Below, one piece after another: positions 25,340 through 37,470 of a DNA stretch of 64,000 bases (position 1 is the first letter of the stretch; each line of letters opens with the position of its first letter). The translations under genes and the position numbers were made by a program. Below the pieces are notes generated by a model. It made no database searches. It had not been told where the DNA came from and worked only from the letters and a program-made list of their open reading frames with translations. The stretch comes from Paraspadella gotoi (Eukaryota; Chaetognatha). The stretch lies in assembly GCA_051294375.1 (NCBI GenBank), contig CM119268.1, positions 17,947,562 through 18,011,561 of the forward strand, in the 5' to 3' direction.

Positions 25340-26090
25340 AGAGCGCGAGAAAAAAAAATGGCGCTCGATTTACTGAATAACTGCGGCAGTTTGTTTTACG
25401 TCGGGAAAACCCAATTACTACCGACATATTATTGTTCTTTTTTTTTTCTCATGAAAGAGACCTCAGTCTTTCCCATCCTGACAACCCTAGACAAGAAATA
25501 ATTGGTTACTGCCTCCTCTTCTTTTTCTTTTTGTTGTTTAGATGAAAGTACGAAAAACACTGGTTCCCTTTTCTCTCTCTGTCTTGCAAATATAAAGACA
25601 CTTTTCCTCATCTGAAGAAGAGAAAGTTAAAAGCGGTATTCATCTTTCATCTCTCTTTCTTAAATCCAAAACGAAAAAAAGACGTCGACCAAAAAAACTT
25701 TCCTTTTAAGGCTAAAATCTTTAAACGAAATTTGAAAATGTGATAAAAAGTATAAATAATATTTAAATAATATAAAAAAAGCATAAATATTTAAATTTTA
25801 GTCGTCGATCTTGTTTATCCCGCTTTGCATCCTTCCATTTTCATCACCTCATATGAATTTTTTTTTCCTCCGTTTTTTTTATTAGCGATTCTTGTTGGGA
25901 ATTTTTAATAACAATTCACTACAACTTGATTATATTTTTGCTTTGTTTCTTCCATTTTTTTGTCTTTCTTTTTTTCTTTCTTTCTATCTTTCTATCTTTC
26001 TATCTTTTTTTCTTTCTTTCTCGTACCCTCTTTATGCCAATGCTTTTCATTCTCGCCTTTCATTTTCTCGTTTTTCTTATCTGCGACAAC
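25340..26090. other. Unique spacer
   Basis: Nothing beyond T-rich and CTTT-rich stretches (25940-26030). Confidence 0.5.
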
Positions 26091-26095
26091 ACGCC

Positions 26096-26378
26096 CCTCT
26101 CTCCCCCACACCGTCTATCTCCACAAAACCACACATCTCTCTCCCCCACACCGTCTATCTCCACACTCTCTCTCATACCCACACTCTCCTCCACTTCTCT
26201 TATTTTCTCCCCAAAGAGAGAGGATTACATTCTTAATCCTTTGAACAGTAAAAAAAGACCTCAGGCGAAATCATTGATGTATATTAAATTTACTTCTCTA
26301 CTCACGGACGAGTGGTCAACAATAATCGATCTGTAATATGCATTAGTTCATTCTCTCTCTCTCTCTCTCTCTCGTCTT

Positions 26379-26427
<49 letters not shown>

Positions 26428-26460
26428 CTCTCTCTCTCACACATCCATTTGAATAATCAT
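26096..26460. repeat. 29-base duplication, dispersed block and CT tract
   Basis: CTCTCTCCCCCACACCGTCT and following bases occur twice (from about 26097 and 26133). 26234-26357 is a block repeated at 27308-27431. It is followed by imperfect (CT)n at 26350-26437. Confidence 0.5.
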
Positions 26461-26750
26461 CCGCGTATTCACCATTGATTCTTGCCGACGTCGATTCACA
26501 ATATCTGAGTCTCTCTCTGCCCTTCTCTCGATTACTTTCCAAATACACGTTTCGTTCTCTTTAACGATACTCATTTAAAATCATTCGTCCCCTCTTGCCA
26601 CCCACCCCCAAAAAAAGACGACATTTTCCCGAACACCTTCAACACCCCGCAGAGACTCTCCCGCTATCCCCTCCAGAATCCCCTTTTCCCTTCGGTCTCT
26701 CATTCATATTTCAGAATTTTGAAACTGTGGCGAAAATTTTTTCGTCGTCG

Positions 26751-26800
26751 GAGGCGGCTGCGGCGGCGGCGGCGGCTGCGGCGGCGGCGGCCTCGGAGGC
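26751..26800. repeat. (GGC)n trinucleotide repeat
   Basis: GGC/CGG units with CTG and CTC variants in a CpG-rich 26740-26870 patch. It encodes poly-Ala, but no exon structure is evident. Confidence 0.5.
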
Positions 26801-26865
26801 GAAGCCGGCTTCGGTCGGGTAAGGCGCGAGCAGAGCCGGCCCCGGAGAGCAGCGGTTTTGGGGCG

Positions 26866-26870
<5 letters not shown>

Positions 26871-26949
<79 letters not shown>
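26871..26949. repeat. (CT)n microsatellite
   Basis: Uninterrupted CT run of about 39 units. Confidence 0.5.
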
Positions 26950-26952
<3 letters not shown>

Positions 26953-27066
26953 GCTCCTTAAGTGAAAATCAAGTCAAGTTTTCTTTTCGGAAAGAGAGGC
27001 GGAGAGCGGAGGGAGGAAAAGAAGGAGGAGGAGGAAAAGAATGAGGAGGAGAGGTGGAGGTAGGAG

Positions 27067-27091
27067 NNNNNNNNNNNNNNNNNNNNNNNNN
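27067..27091. other. Assembly gap, 25 N
   Basis: Lies between two copies of the same 124-base block (26234-26357 and 27308-27431). Confidence 0.5.
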
Positions 27092-27167
27092 GAAAATGAT
27101 TCTTTTCTCATCGTCGTCTCTTCATATACCAAGTTCGTCCGCCTTCCAAAAAAGTCAGAAAAGTCAA

Positions 27168-27172
<5 letters not shown>

Positions 27173-27255
<83 letters not shown>

Positions 27256-27446
27256 CCTTTTCCCAGAAACAGTGTTTAATTTAATTCAAATATGTTTAGT
27301 TTTATATCTTTATCCTTTGAACAGTAAAAAAAGACCTCAGGCGAAATCATTGATGTATATTAAATTTACTTCTCTACTCACCGGACGAGTGGTCAACAAT
27401 AATCGATCTGTAATATGCATTACGTTCATTCTCTCTCTCTCCTCTC

Positions 27447-27494
<48 letters not shown>

Positions 27495-27498
27495 TCTG
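27173..27498. repeat. CT tracts and second copy of the 124-base block
   Basis: (CT)n at 27173-27252 and 27430-27498 flank 27308-27431. That block repeats 26234-26357 with only two or three single-base indels. Confidence 0.5.
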
Positions 27499-27499
27499 A

Positions 27500-28264
27500 A
27501 AAAATCAGAAAGGATAAAAGGGAGTAAAGAGAAAAGTTTAGGGAAAATAGAAAGAAGAAAATAAGAGAGTGAGATTAACAAAGAATTTGAATAATGTTTA
27601 AGTAAATTGAATAATATTGAAAAAAAAATTAAAAGACTTAGAAAAAAGAACTAGAAAATACCAAAATACCAGAAAGTGAGATAGAAAGTTCCGGAAAATA
27701 AGAAAATATAAAATTAAAAAGAAAAAAAGTCAACGAGGAATAAAAAAAGAAAAAAAGGGCAGAAAGAGAGATAGAAAGAAGAGGGGGGGGAAAGGGCGGG
27801 AGTTTTGAATAGATCGCCTTTATGGTTATGGGCTGAGCCATGATGGAAGCGATATCGCCGTTGATAACTAAAGCGTCGCCGAGCGAAAAGTGGAAGTTGG
27901 GTTCCGAAAATGTGGGCGGGGGGATTCGCGTGGCTGAAGTGGGTTCGAGTGAAATGAATTCGGGAGTGAATAAGGTAAAGGGGTCAGAAAAAACACGATA
28001 GGATTGATGAGATTTGGATTGATAATTGAAAAGTGAGATATAAGTAGAGTTGAGATAGAATGGATTAACTATTTGGGAATAGAGTTGTTATGAGGTTGAA
28101 AGACGTGAATTCTCGTGTTTCGTGAAAGTTTGAAGAGGTAATATGTTACAGTATAAGTGCATATATTTGCACATAATACTTTTCTTTAAACAACAATTAG
28201 CTTAGAAATAAATGTATTTACTTTAAAAAGTATAGCTAGTGTCAAATAAGCCAAAAAAAATTAT
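27500..28264. other. Unique AT- and purine-rich spacer
   Basis: No gene recognised. 27830-27960 is somewhat GC-richer. Confidence 0.5.
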
Positions 28265-28327
28265 ATGAAATTGGTTACAACCAATATAAAAATTACCCAT
28301 TCATTTAATAAATAAGCTATCTTGCGG
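28265..28327 (-). repeat. Dispersed repeat family, copy C (partial)
   Basis: The reverse complement matches the 3' two-thirds of copies A and B (CAAGATAGCTTATTTATTAA core). One extra base breaks the shared reading frame near its end. Confidence 0.5.
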
Positions 28328-28445
28328 GTGTGTTGAACGAAGGATTTTTTTAGTGTTCAAGCGGCAAAGCAAAGTATATACATAAATAAGCTTTGACTGG
28401 GGATAATGTTTTTATAAAAATACGGACATTATAGTAGAAATTGAA

Positions 28446-28447
<2 letters not shown>

Positions 28448-28508
<61 letters not shown>

Positions 28509-28510
28509 TA
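28448..28510. repeat. (GA)n microsatellite
   Basis: GA run with one AAG interruption. Confidence 0.5.
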
Positions 28511-28783
28511 TTTAATACTGAACTTGATGAAGATCTAATGACTGAATTTATTTGATAGAGAGCCGTTTGAAACATTTCCATTTGAATATAAGAACCAAAA
28601 TATAAAATATAATGACAAAATAAAAGATAAACCAACGTACAACGAAAAAAAAAAAAACATCAATCTCTTCGCCATCTCTCGTCAACAAATCTCTTCAACT
28701 CATCGACGCCGAAAAAAAGGGGATTAAAATGCGGGGCGGCGCTTCGTCGCAATGATAGGAGTGGAGTGGGGTTGTAGGGGAGG

Positions 28784-28808
28784 NNNNNNNNNNNNNNNNN
28801 NNNNNNNN
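28784..28808. other. Assembly gap, 25 N
   Basis: 25 N, flanked on the left by a G-rich stretch. Confidence 0.5.
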
Positions 28809-28809
28809 A

Positions 28810-29208
28810 GTGAGAATATGCGGCACGGAATGGACGAGGTGAGGAGGAGAAAGTAAAGAAGAAAAAGGTAAGGAACTGTGTCTGTGTTTGGACGACGAAA
28901 GAAATAGAAGATATTTGGAGAAGGGCGAACAAGAAAGAAAAAGGATTTTATTGAAATAGAGAAACTAATGACATGAAAGCAAGCGAATGATTTCCAACAA
29001 AAAGCAAGAAAAGAATGGCATATCAGCTGGATATAGAGATAATTGACAAAAAAGAATAAGTAGACAGTAATTAGTAAATTAGAAATTGGTTATGAAAGTT
29101 TCTTTGGCCGAAAATTCCGAATGTGTGGCTTAACGAAAAAGCAAAGAGAAGGGAAGTCCGAAGAGAGAGAAGAGAAAGGTATACAGAAAAAGGAAAATTA
29201 ATAGGAGA
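28810..29208. other. Unique purine-rich spacer
   Basis: No gene recognised. Confidence 0.5.

Positions 29209-29261
<53 letters not shown>
29209..29261. repeat. (GAC)17 microsatellite
   Basis: Perfect GAC/ACG run followed by a CpG-rich stretch to about 29500. Confidence 0.5.
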
Positions 29262-29263
<2 letters not shown>

Positions 29264-29774
29264 TCGATTTACAATCATCACGTCTCATCACTGGGCGGGT
29301 CTCGTCTCCTCCTTAGAGTTTACGGTCGCGTTTGTCGGATTTCGTCTCATTCGCTCGTTTCGTTTCGATTTCGATCGAACGTCGTTGCGGCTTAGAAATT
29401 GCTTGCCGGCGGTAATCAATTGCTTGGCGAAATAATCAATTTCGGTTGGAAGCTCGTAAACCTTTCCCCGCAGCTCGATTCTCTCGCGATAGGAGATTGT
29501 CGGATAGCAGGTTAATATAGAGATTTAGTTTTATTATGACATAATCGGTATTTAGGAAAATAAAATTATGACAGCCAACATGAAAAATGATTCAAAGAAA
29601 AATTATATTTACGGGTTGAGGCGTCCTTGCATCTGATAGTTTTAAATAAACATTCTTTCACACTTTATTATTACATTGATTAACTTTTCATTCACAAGGA
29701 CGTGTATGTAAAGCGAATATAACTGAAACTGTGTGGAGACTTACTCCAATTTTTCTTCGCCTCCCACAATCTTG

Positions 29775-29787
29775 GTCGCCGGGCAAC
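29775..29787 (+). promoter_or_regulatory. Candidate X-box 1 of a pair
   Basis: GTCGCCGGGCAAC fits the RFX pattern GTNRCC, 1-base spacer, RGYAAC. It lies in a CpG-rich patch (29750-29870), 42 bases before a second match on the same strand. Confidence 0.5.
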
Positions 29788-29816
29788 GAAAACGAGGCTC
29801 GTATCCCGTGAAACGC

Positions 29817-29829
29817 GTCGCCTAGCAAC
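29817..29829 (+). promoter_or_regulatory. Candidate X-box 2 of a pair
   Basis: GTCGCCTAGCAAC fits the same RFX pattern with a 1-base spacer. Two matches 42 bases apart, about four helical turns, in a local CpG-rich patch look like a promoter. No adjacent gene was recognised on either strand. Confidence 0.5.
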
Positions 29830-29879
29830 GCCCGGGAGCCGTCGTCCCCGGAAGAAAAATCCGGATGAGAATGAAAATT

Positions 29880-32090
29880 TATGGTCGACGATTAAGACTT
29901 CGGTGCGAAACGGAAATAATGAAAAAAAAAACCAAAAAAAAACTTAATAATAATAAAACGTGAAAAAAATGAGAAAAGATTTGGCTCAAAGACGGAAGCG
30001 TTGGGAGCTGAGTGCGCGGTGGCATGCTTGTGAGTGCGTCACAGCTTCCTTGGTGTCTATGGCGGCTTATGTGTTTGTTTGTGATAACTTGTTGGCTAGA
30101 ATACTCAGAGCGTATTTTCCTTTGTAAATTGGGGTTCAAAAACAATATTTTTTAGTTCCATGCATATTTACTGCTTTATTCTGAGCTTTAAATCGAATGA
30201 GTTGCGTTAATTTAGAATAAAAACAATGAAGTGTCTGTAAAAGTCTGGGAGACAATAAATAAAAATGGGAGTAAAAGAGAATGATGATTAGTTATCGTTA
30301 TAATGAATGTCATAGTTTTAGTCTCGTCGGGAGAGAGAAAGTGGCTCGGTTGATTCATGCGTCGGAACAACCCATAGAGAAGAGTAGAGCAGAAACAGCA
30401 CGAGGAGAGGCAGATCGAACCCACGTGAGACGAGCGCTGCTTCCAGGTTAGAGGCAATCGGCTGATTCAGGTCTGGTAGATTGTTACTATCGCAGGATCT
30501 CTTTGATAGACACTAAATGAGCCCTGACGTGACATGATACTGAAGTTTAACATGATTGTGACATGATGTGACGATGGCTGAGTCACGAGAAGGCGGATCG
30601 AGGAAAAGACTTCATCTTCCAACTTTAAGGGGATCTTTAGAAAATTGGGGACAAGAATCCGGAAAAGGGCCTTTAAGGATCGAGATATTTGACACTCTTG
30701 GACATCGACTCCGTCTCTCCTCCGGCTTTTCTCTTTCTCCTCTCTCTCTCTCCTCTTTCTGCTCTCTCTCGCTCGTTCTCTCTGGCTCACAACAGGGGAG
30801 CTGTCCCTCTTCTCGTCACGAGGGTGTTCTGTTTTGTTGCTGCACCAATTTGCAAGGGGGAAAGCACCGATTTAATCCTGTTAAATTCGCCTTTAAATCG
30901 GACGTCTTTTAAGACGATCTTTACTTACCTTATTTTTGCTGTATTTAGAATCTTAAAAAAAAGGAATATTTTTATATTTTTTCATATTTTGTAATTTTAA
31001 ATCCTAAAAAAATATATTTTTATATTCTTTTATATTATTTGCGTATTAAATCTAAAAAGATTTATTTTATATCTTTTTTTTGATATGTTTATGTGTTCAA
31101 TCTAAAAAGATAGTTTTTTTATTTCTTATATTTTGGTATTCAATCTAAAAAAATATTTTTTTATATTGAGTTATTTTGCTATTCAATCTAGAAGATGTTT
31201 TTTCATTGGATTTTTATTCAATCTAAAATTTATTTTTTTATTTCTTTTTACTATTTCTTATCGAGACTGGTGATATCAAATCATCAAAGAGAATCGGATG
31301 GAGAGAGACGAGAGAAGACGATGATGCGAGAGATTTGGTGGCTTAGGGTCTTCGTATACGGTGATCGGTGAGAGGTTGTAATTGGTTAGGGAAGGATACA
31401 AAGTTATAGAGATATTTGTTTCATTACTGGAAAGGAAACACGAAATTTTGAGCAAGAATACATCCTAGCGTGTTATAGAATATTTCTACATTATTCAACG
31501 GACGGAGAGGAGAGTCAGACATGTATCTCTCCGTAATCTCTCCAAGCAGAAAGCTGCCTGTTCATTTATCTTATCACTGTTTTCTTTAACGCGCGGTTCT
31601 TATCTCAGGGACAAGTTACGTGATTGAGGCGCGGTATAGTTTTTCCTTTCTTTTTCTCCACAAATCTTCTTTTTCTTTTTCAGGTCTTTTTTTCCTTTTT
31701 CTCCCTCTCTAATTCGGGGGCATCAATTTTTGGGATTATGGGGAGATCTCTTTATTCTATTCGATTTTTATGATCGCTACGGAAAGCAGATTGAGATGCA
31801 CGAAACGAGCGAAGAATATGGCCCGTGAATAAATGAAAAAACGCTAGCTCTTATAAAAAAATCAAGGCGGCGGACGGGCGACCGACTCCCGAGGAAAGAT
31901 CCGACCCGGTGCGAACGCGCAACGCGAGTGACGAATTCGTTGTCTCCGACACGAGCAACGACGACGACCGACCGACCCGAGATGATAATTGGATGGCATA
32001 GAGACTCACTCCGAGGCCCATAGTGTGTGTGTGCCCTAATTTTAGATATGGTAACATGGTAAAGAGGGATGAAGGAATATAAAATATAGA
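29880..32090. other. Unique spacer with an AT-rich tandem repeat
   Basis: 30940-31240 holds about five diverged units of roughly 55-62 bases, each with TATTCAATCTAAAAAGAT-like sequence followed by T-rich DNA. 31860-31985 is CpG-rich with CGACCGACC motifs. No gene recognised. Confidence 0.5.
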
Positions 32091-32094
32091 TTCG

Positions 32095-33370
32095 ACAATT
32101 CTTTGAAGAGGGCTGAGGAATGATTATACTTTTTGACCGGAAGTAGAAAAAAAAAAGTGAGACCGGCAGAGGCGGGAAAAGTTAGAAAAAGCACATGTGA
32201 GACTGATGAGTAAAAGAGATAGAAAGGAACGAATATTAAGAATTATGAAGTAAACGGGTCATTTGAAGAAAAACTGATGAGAAGGTTCCTGTTGCATTTA
32301 AAAGGGAGAGTTTTTTTTTGTTTAAAAATTACGTACTCTAAAAAAGAGTTTTGACAACATCCGATGTCTTTTTTCTTAAGATACAGAAATAGTTAAGATT
32401 ATGTTTGTTGAATTTCTCTATTTGACGGAAATAAATATGAGAGTATATTAATATATAAGGAAATAGTGAAGATATGACAATATATACATTATCGAGAAGG
32501 ATTTTTGTATGATCGGTGAGACGACAGATATTTATTTATGTTAACGTATACCGTATTTTACAGAGAAGATCAACTTCACCGAACGAGTCGACAGACAACC
32601 AACTTCTGGAAAATCCACAAACGGCGTTCCATGAAAAAGGAAACCGGACAGATGAAAAGGAGATCATTTTAGTTTGAGATAGAGAAAGAAATAAAAAAAA
32701 CAAGAAACAAAGAAATAATTAAAAGAAAGGATAGAATATCAACTGACAGAAATTTAAAATGGAAAAAGAAAGGGAAACACAAAGAAATTTCTCAACTCAA
32801 AGTACCGGAAAACAAGCAAACACTCTCGAATAAGACATGGCCGCAGAAAAGCGGGAAACAATGTTCTTGTGTTGCTCTCCTTGCTTAAAAGATTAGGCAG
32901 GTTAATGATAGGGTACAATAATCCCATATAAAATATTTGGAATAAATGGCAATAAGTCTGGCCAGATTGATAAAAAGGCCAGCCGAAAGCGTGAAAGAGA
33001 GAAAGAGAGAAGCAGAGAAATTTACCCCCAAACAAGGAGAACATTGTGAAGGCAACAGCTTACGTGAGCAGCATGAAGTAAGAGAATAACAGGGATGAGA
33101 AAAAAATGAAAACAAAACTCTATGAGCGAGAAAAAAACGGGAACAAAAAGAAAATAAAAACAGGAAAAAATCGAACAAGGAAACAGTTAAAAAGAGAGGG
33201 AAGAAAAACAGAAAGACGCTGTTGATCTTAGAGAAAAGGAGGAAATGCAAAAGAAAGGGGGAAAGATAACAATCTGAGAAAAGATGGCATTATTGAGGAG
33301 AGGAAACAAAATTAGAAAACACGATATTTATATGTTCCATTTTCATTTCTTGAAAACAAAAACTCTAAAA
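32095..33370. repeat. Duplicate block pair I, long copy
   Basis: Ordered landmarks are shared with 34480-34925: ACTTTTTGACCGGA (near 32130), AAATTACGTACTCT, GATGTCTTTTTTCTTAA, CTCTATTTGACGGAAATAAA, AACAATGTTCTTGT and CATTTTCATTTCTTG. The long copy has extra sequence throughout, so the two look like one locus represented twice with large net insertions here. Confidence 0.5.
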
Positions 33371-34357
33371 AAATAGAGACAGCCAAACAATGTACTAAAC
33401 ATCTATTATTATCAAGAGATAAGATATTAACAGAAGAATAATAATGCAGTTGCGAAAAAATGAGATGATAGCGAAGCTGAATGAGAAAAACGTAAAAATG
33501 AGGCTAAGAAATAAAAGTGGAAAAGAAAAGTGCAAAATTTAAAAGGAGGATAAGAAAAAAGCAAAGGAAGAAAAGAAAATGAGCGAAAAAAGGACGCGAA
33601 AGAAAACGAAAGAAAGAAAACAAGAAATTTATAAGAGAGCGATTTCATTGGCAAAAGAGAAAAATAGCAAAGAAGACCCAAGGAAGAAAATATAAGGTTG
33701 ACAACTAATCAACACTACAGTCATTAACCTGCCCTGGTTTTAAAACAAGGCTGTGAGTGAAATTGGATACTCGGATAAAGAAATAAGAAAGGGACAGTGA
33801 GATAGATAAATCTCTCATAAGACCTAAGGCAGCAATTATTTTGGCCATAACCAGAACATAAACAATCGTCTGCGTCATCTCGTGCTACGTGCTCAACTTC
33901 GCATTTTAAATCCGATCGTGACCGAAAGACAAAAGAGGAAGTGAATGCTCGTAATAAAAAACACTACAATGAGTTGCATCCACTCCTTCTCTCTCTCTCT
34001 CTCTCTCTCTATCGCGAACAGTAGAGCTCGTCTTCATAAGTTATATCGTGCTCATAATACGTAACAAATACAATTCACCGTCTCTGCTCTCTCTACTTGC
34101 GTCGATAGCTCGGGTCAAGTGCTCTCAATTCCTCTCTCGCTCGCTAGTTCTGCGCAGAAGACAAGGAGAGTTTACAACAGTTTAGATGCTCCGAGATGAA
34201 GGAAAGACCGAGAGAAGCGCAAAAAAATGTCCGAAAGAGAAGTGCCTAGGAATATGAAATCTGTCTGCTAGAACGAATAGGCAACAACGAACAATGAATG
34301 TACAAATTTTCGGATCTAAAGCTTAATTATGCGCGCCAACTCTCATCTTCTCTCCTC
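33371..34357. other. Unique purine-rich spacer with a short CT run
   Basis: Purine-rich to 33690. (CT)n at 33988-34010 sits next to sequence resembling the TCGCTC-AGTTTCT boundary seen at 35190 and 42010. No gene recognised. Confidence 0.5.
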
Positions 34358-34382
34358 NNNNNNNNNNNNNNNNNNNNNNNNN
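34358..34382. other. Assembly gap, 25 N
   Basis: Lies between the long and short copies of duplicate pair I. Confidence 0.5.
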
Positions 34383-34479
34383 GTAAAAAAATAAAGCATA
34401 AATGAGAGCGAAATGAATTTCTAACAGAGAGAGGAACTCGAAAGTATTTTAGTGATTAAGTAATTAAGGTTCAATCTTT

Positions 34480-34935
34480 GAAATATTATACTTTGACCGG
34501 AGTAGAAAAAGCCAGAGAAAAAATGACGAATAATTAATTATATTAACTCTTTTAAACTGAGAAGTTCTTTAAAGAGAGTTTTTTTAAATTACGTACCTTA
34601 AAAAAGTTGACAAATCGATGTCTTTTTTCTTAAATAAAAATAGTTAATTATTTTTGTTATTTTCTCTATTTGACGGAAATAAATATATATATATATATAA
34701 ATATATATAAATATATACATTTTTTTCCCTATTTTTACGTCATAAATGACGAAAATAAAAATAATTCTAAGAAAGTTACGATTACTCATAAATGGCCAAG
34801 GAAACAATGTTCTTGTTTTGGTTGGTAGTTTTAAAGGGAGGAAGAGAGAGAGAGAACGTGGATGGGAGAGCGAGAGATCAATTGAAAAGGAGAAAATGAA
34901 AACACGATTTTTCATTTCATTTCTTGGAAAAATCT
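34480..34935. repeat. Duplicate block pair I, short copy
   Basis: Compact version of 32095-33370. It includes (AT)n at 34684-34730 absent in that form from the long copy. Confidence 0.5.
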
Positions 34936-35058
34936 AAAAAAATACGCAACTTACTAACATTTATTTCAAATAGTATTACGATAAATAATTGAGAACGACT
35001 TAAAAATGAATGAAAAAAGTGATCCTCTTAACTGTGCTCTACTCAATCTAGTATGTAT

Positions 35059-35090
35059 CTCTCTCTCTCTCTCTCTCTCTCCTCTCTCTC

Positions 35091-35153
<63 letters not shown>

Positions 35154-35160
35154 TCTCTCC
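35059..35160. repeat. Imperfect (CT)n microsatellite
   Basis: CT runs with CCT and TTT interruptions. Confidence 0.5.
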
Positions 35161-35184
35161 GGCGATCGGCAAAGAGGTCTCTCT

Positions 35185-36180
35185 CTCTCATCGCTCAGTA
35201 GTTTCTGAGAGGCAGAGAGATAACAAACTGATGTCTCCAAAGAAAAAAATGTCCGAAGAGAAATATCAGGAGGAAAAAATGTGTAGCAATAAAGAAAATA
35301 GGCGGACAACAGAGAGCAAGGAGAGAAGGATATAAAATGATGAGTTAAAGGCCGGAAAGGGGAAAGAAAGTGGTACAGGATCTGGTTGATGAGATAACTT
35401 ATTTTCGTTAGTGAGAATGGGAAAGACGCCAAAAAAGAGATAAATTAGAAGTGATGTTGAGGCGTCCACGTGTCTGAAGTGAGGAGGTAATTATTAGTCG
35501 AGTTTGTAAGGGTAATAGATAAGGATCGTGAAAGGGGTGAATTACTTGAGTAGTAGAAAAAAGTTAATTGGGTAATCAAAAGAGGAGCCAATCTATATTT
35601 ACCCAGAGAATGATCTTTACTAGGAGGTAATAAGGTACAAAAGGAAAGACATCTATTTTTCAATATTTTATTACCTTGGCATTAATAGTTTTAAAGGGGT
35701 GGTGCTAGTAAAAAATTTGGATTGAGGAGATTTGTACGTAAATGTTCTATAGATAATTCACCGTGTTATAGTAAGTATATTCATAAGTAGTCAATAAAGA
35801 GGTAATAGATGTAGTTATGAATAGACATGGTTTCGTTCACATTCCATAGAAAAAGTAATAACTCTAAGTATGTCAAGATTATTCTGAGAGCAATGCCATA
35901 AGTTCAAATAGACCACTTTAAGTATTTGGATCCTTAGGGACAAAAGCCGTGATCTGGTACAAATGGCTAAAGCTAAAAAAAATGTAATGCTCATGGGAAA
36001 TAAAGCGAACTAAAAGTTGATGAGACGAGAAAGGTGAGGTGCATGTTCATCAGAGATAGAAAAAGGTACGATATGAGTTGGGCAGCGTGAGAGGGCGAAG
36101 GCCAAGAGAAAAGCCAACAATGAAAGGTATGATTGTAATAAATAAAGACCTGACATCGAGGAAGAGAGAGAGAAGAGAGA
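35185..36180. repeat. Duplicate block pair II, long copy
   Basis: Shares ordered landmarks with 42010-42680: AAAAAAATGTCCGAA, AATAACTCTA, GTACAAATGGCTAAAGCTAAA, AAAGCGAACTAA, GACGAGAAAGGTG, GGCCAAGAGAAA and AAGACCTGAC, ending at a GA tract. It is about 300 bases longer, through many 2-8 base insertions. Confidence 0.5.
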
Positions 36181-37470
36181 TGCACGATTCATGAGAACGA
36201 GAGGCCATAGAGATAGGCAAAGGAATAGGAGATGGAGATGAGAGTGAGAGATGAGAGAGAGAGAGTAGAGAGAAGGAGATTCATGGGAGTGAGCTATGTT
36301 CTTATTACTTCTACGCACATAGTTTGGCTGGTAATAATTAAGAGTTCGAGTATTATGGTTCTAATTAAAGAATCGCAGCGAGTTCTAGTGGGAGAGAAGA
36401 ATTTACCTCTGTATGGGCGGAACCATAAATATCTTTAAAACCAATTCTCTTAGATTTGTCGAGCTACCGCTTGTGGACACAGGCAAGAAAAAGGCCTTCT
36501 CCGAATGCTTAGGCTTTGCTATCGCGAAGCGAGAGACGACGATTGGTTGGATCAACACCGGGTCACATGGGGCAGAAACAGGACCTAAGAGTCGAAAAAT
36601 TGGGGAAAAGAGAGAGAGAGAGAGGAGAGAGAGAACGCGGAGAGATGGCGCGAGAGAGATGCACTGCACGAGACGGTAAGAGGCGAAGAGAGAGGAGAGA
36701 GAAAGAGAGAGAAAAGAGAGAGGAAGAGGAGATGATGAGATAGGTTGGTTTCCGAGAGGTGTCAGAATTCCGCCTAAATGAGAGGAAGATATATTTTAGA
36801 GAGTTAATATACGATGGGAGCGGTGAGATATACGTCGTGGCTGGGAAAGAGGTGGGGGGGTGCGGGGGGGGTGGCCCCGCAGGAGTAATATAGATAGATA
36901 AGGTTAGAGAGGTAATGCTAGATAAGGAAGATAGAAAAGATTTGTTTAAAATTTGGTCCGCTGAAAATTCATTGAAAAATAAAGACGAGAAAAAACGAAA
37001 TCCAATAATGCGCAAAGAGAAATAATCTTTGGAGGCGGACAGACAGACAGACAAGACAGCACAGAGCAGACAGACAAAGAGAGATACAGAGACGGGCGCA
37101 TAGATGAAAATGTCTAAAGCAAAACAGCGCTGACGAAGGCAAGAAAAAGACAAAAAGAAGGACAATAAAAATAGGCTTAAATAGAGACATAGATGGAGGG
37201 ACAAATAGCGATGTCCTTAGCGAGACAGAAAAGCAAAGCGACAAGAAACACGGAGCGGACGGACAAATAATAAGGAAAAAAAAGGACGCGAACGTAGGCA
37301 AACAGGACAGGTCGCCGCCATAATTCTCCTTACGGGCTTCTTGTCTTCGTCGGGGCTGATAAGTGTTGATAAGTAATTTATAAGTATTGATAAGTTATTG
37401 ATAAGTATTAATGCAGCGGACCAGTCGCCCCCCGTAATTGCTCTGCACGCTTTCTTGATCTTCGTCGGGC
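36181..37470. other. Purine-rich spacer
   Basis: GA-rich patches at 36236-36275 and 36609-36735, G runs at 36850-36875, and GACA units near 37037-37052. Two imperfect copies of a CTTC..CTTCGTCGG..GCTGA segment (37330 and 37450) flank TGATAAGTAT repeats at 37357-37410. No gene recognised. Confidence 0.5.
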
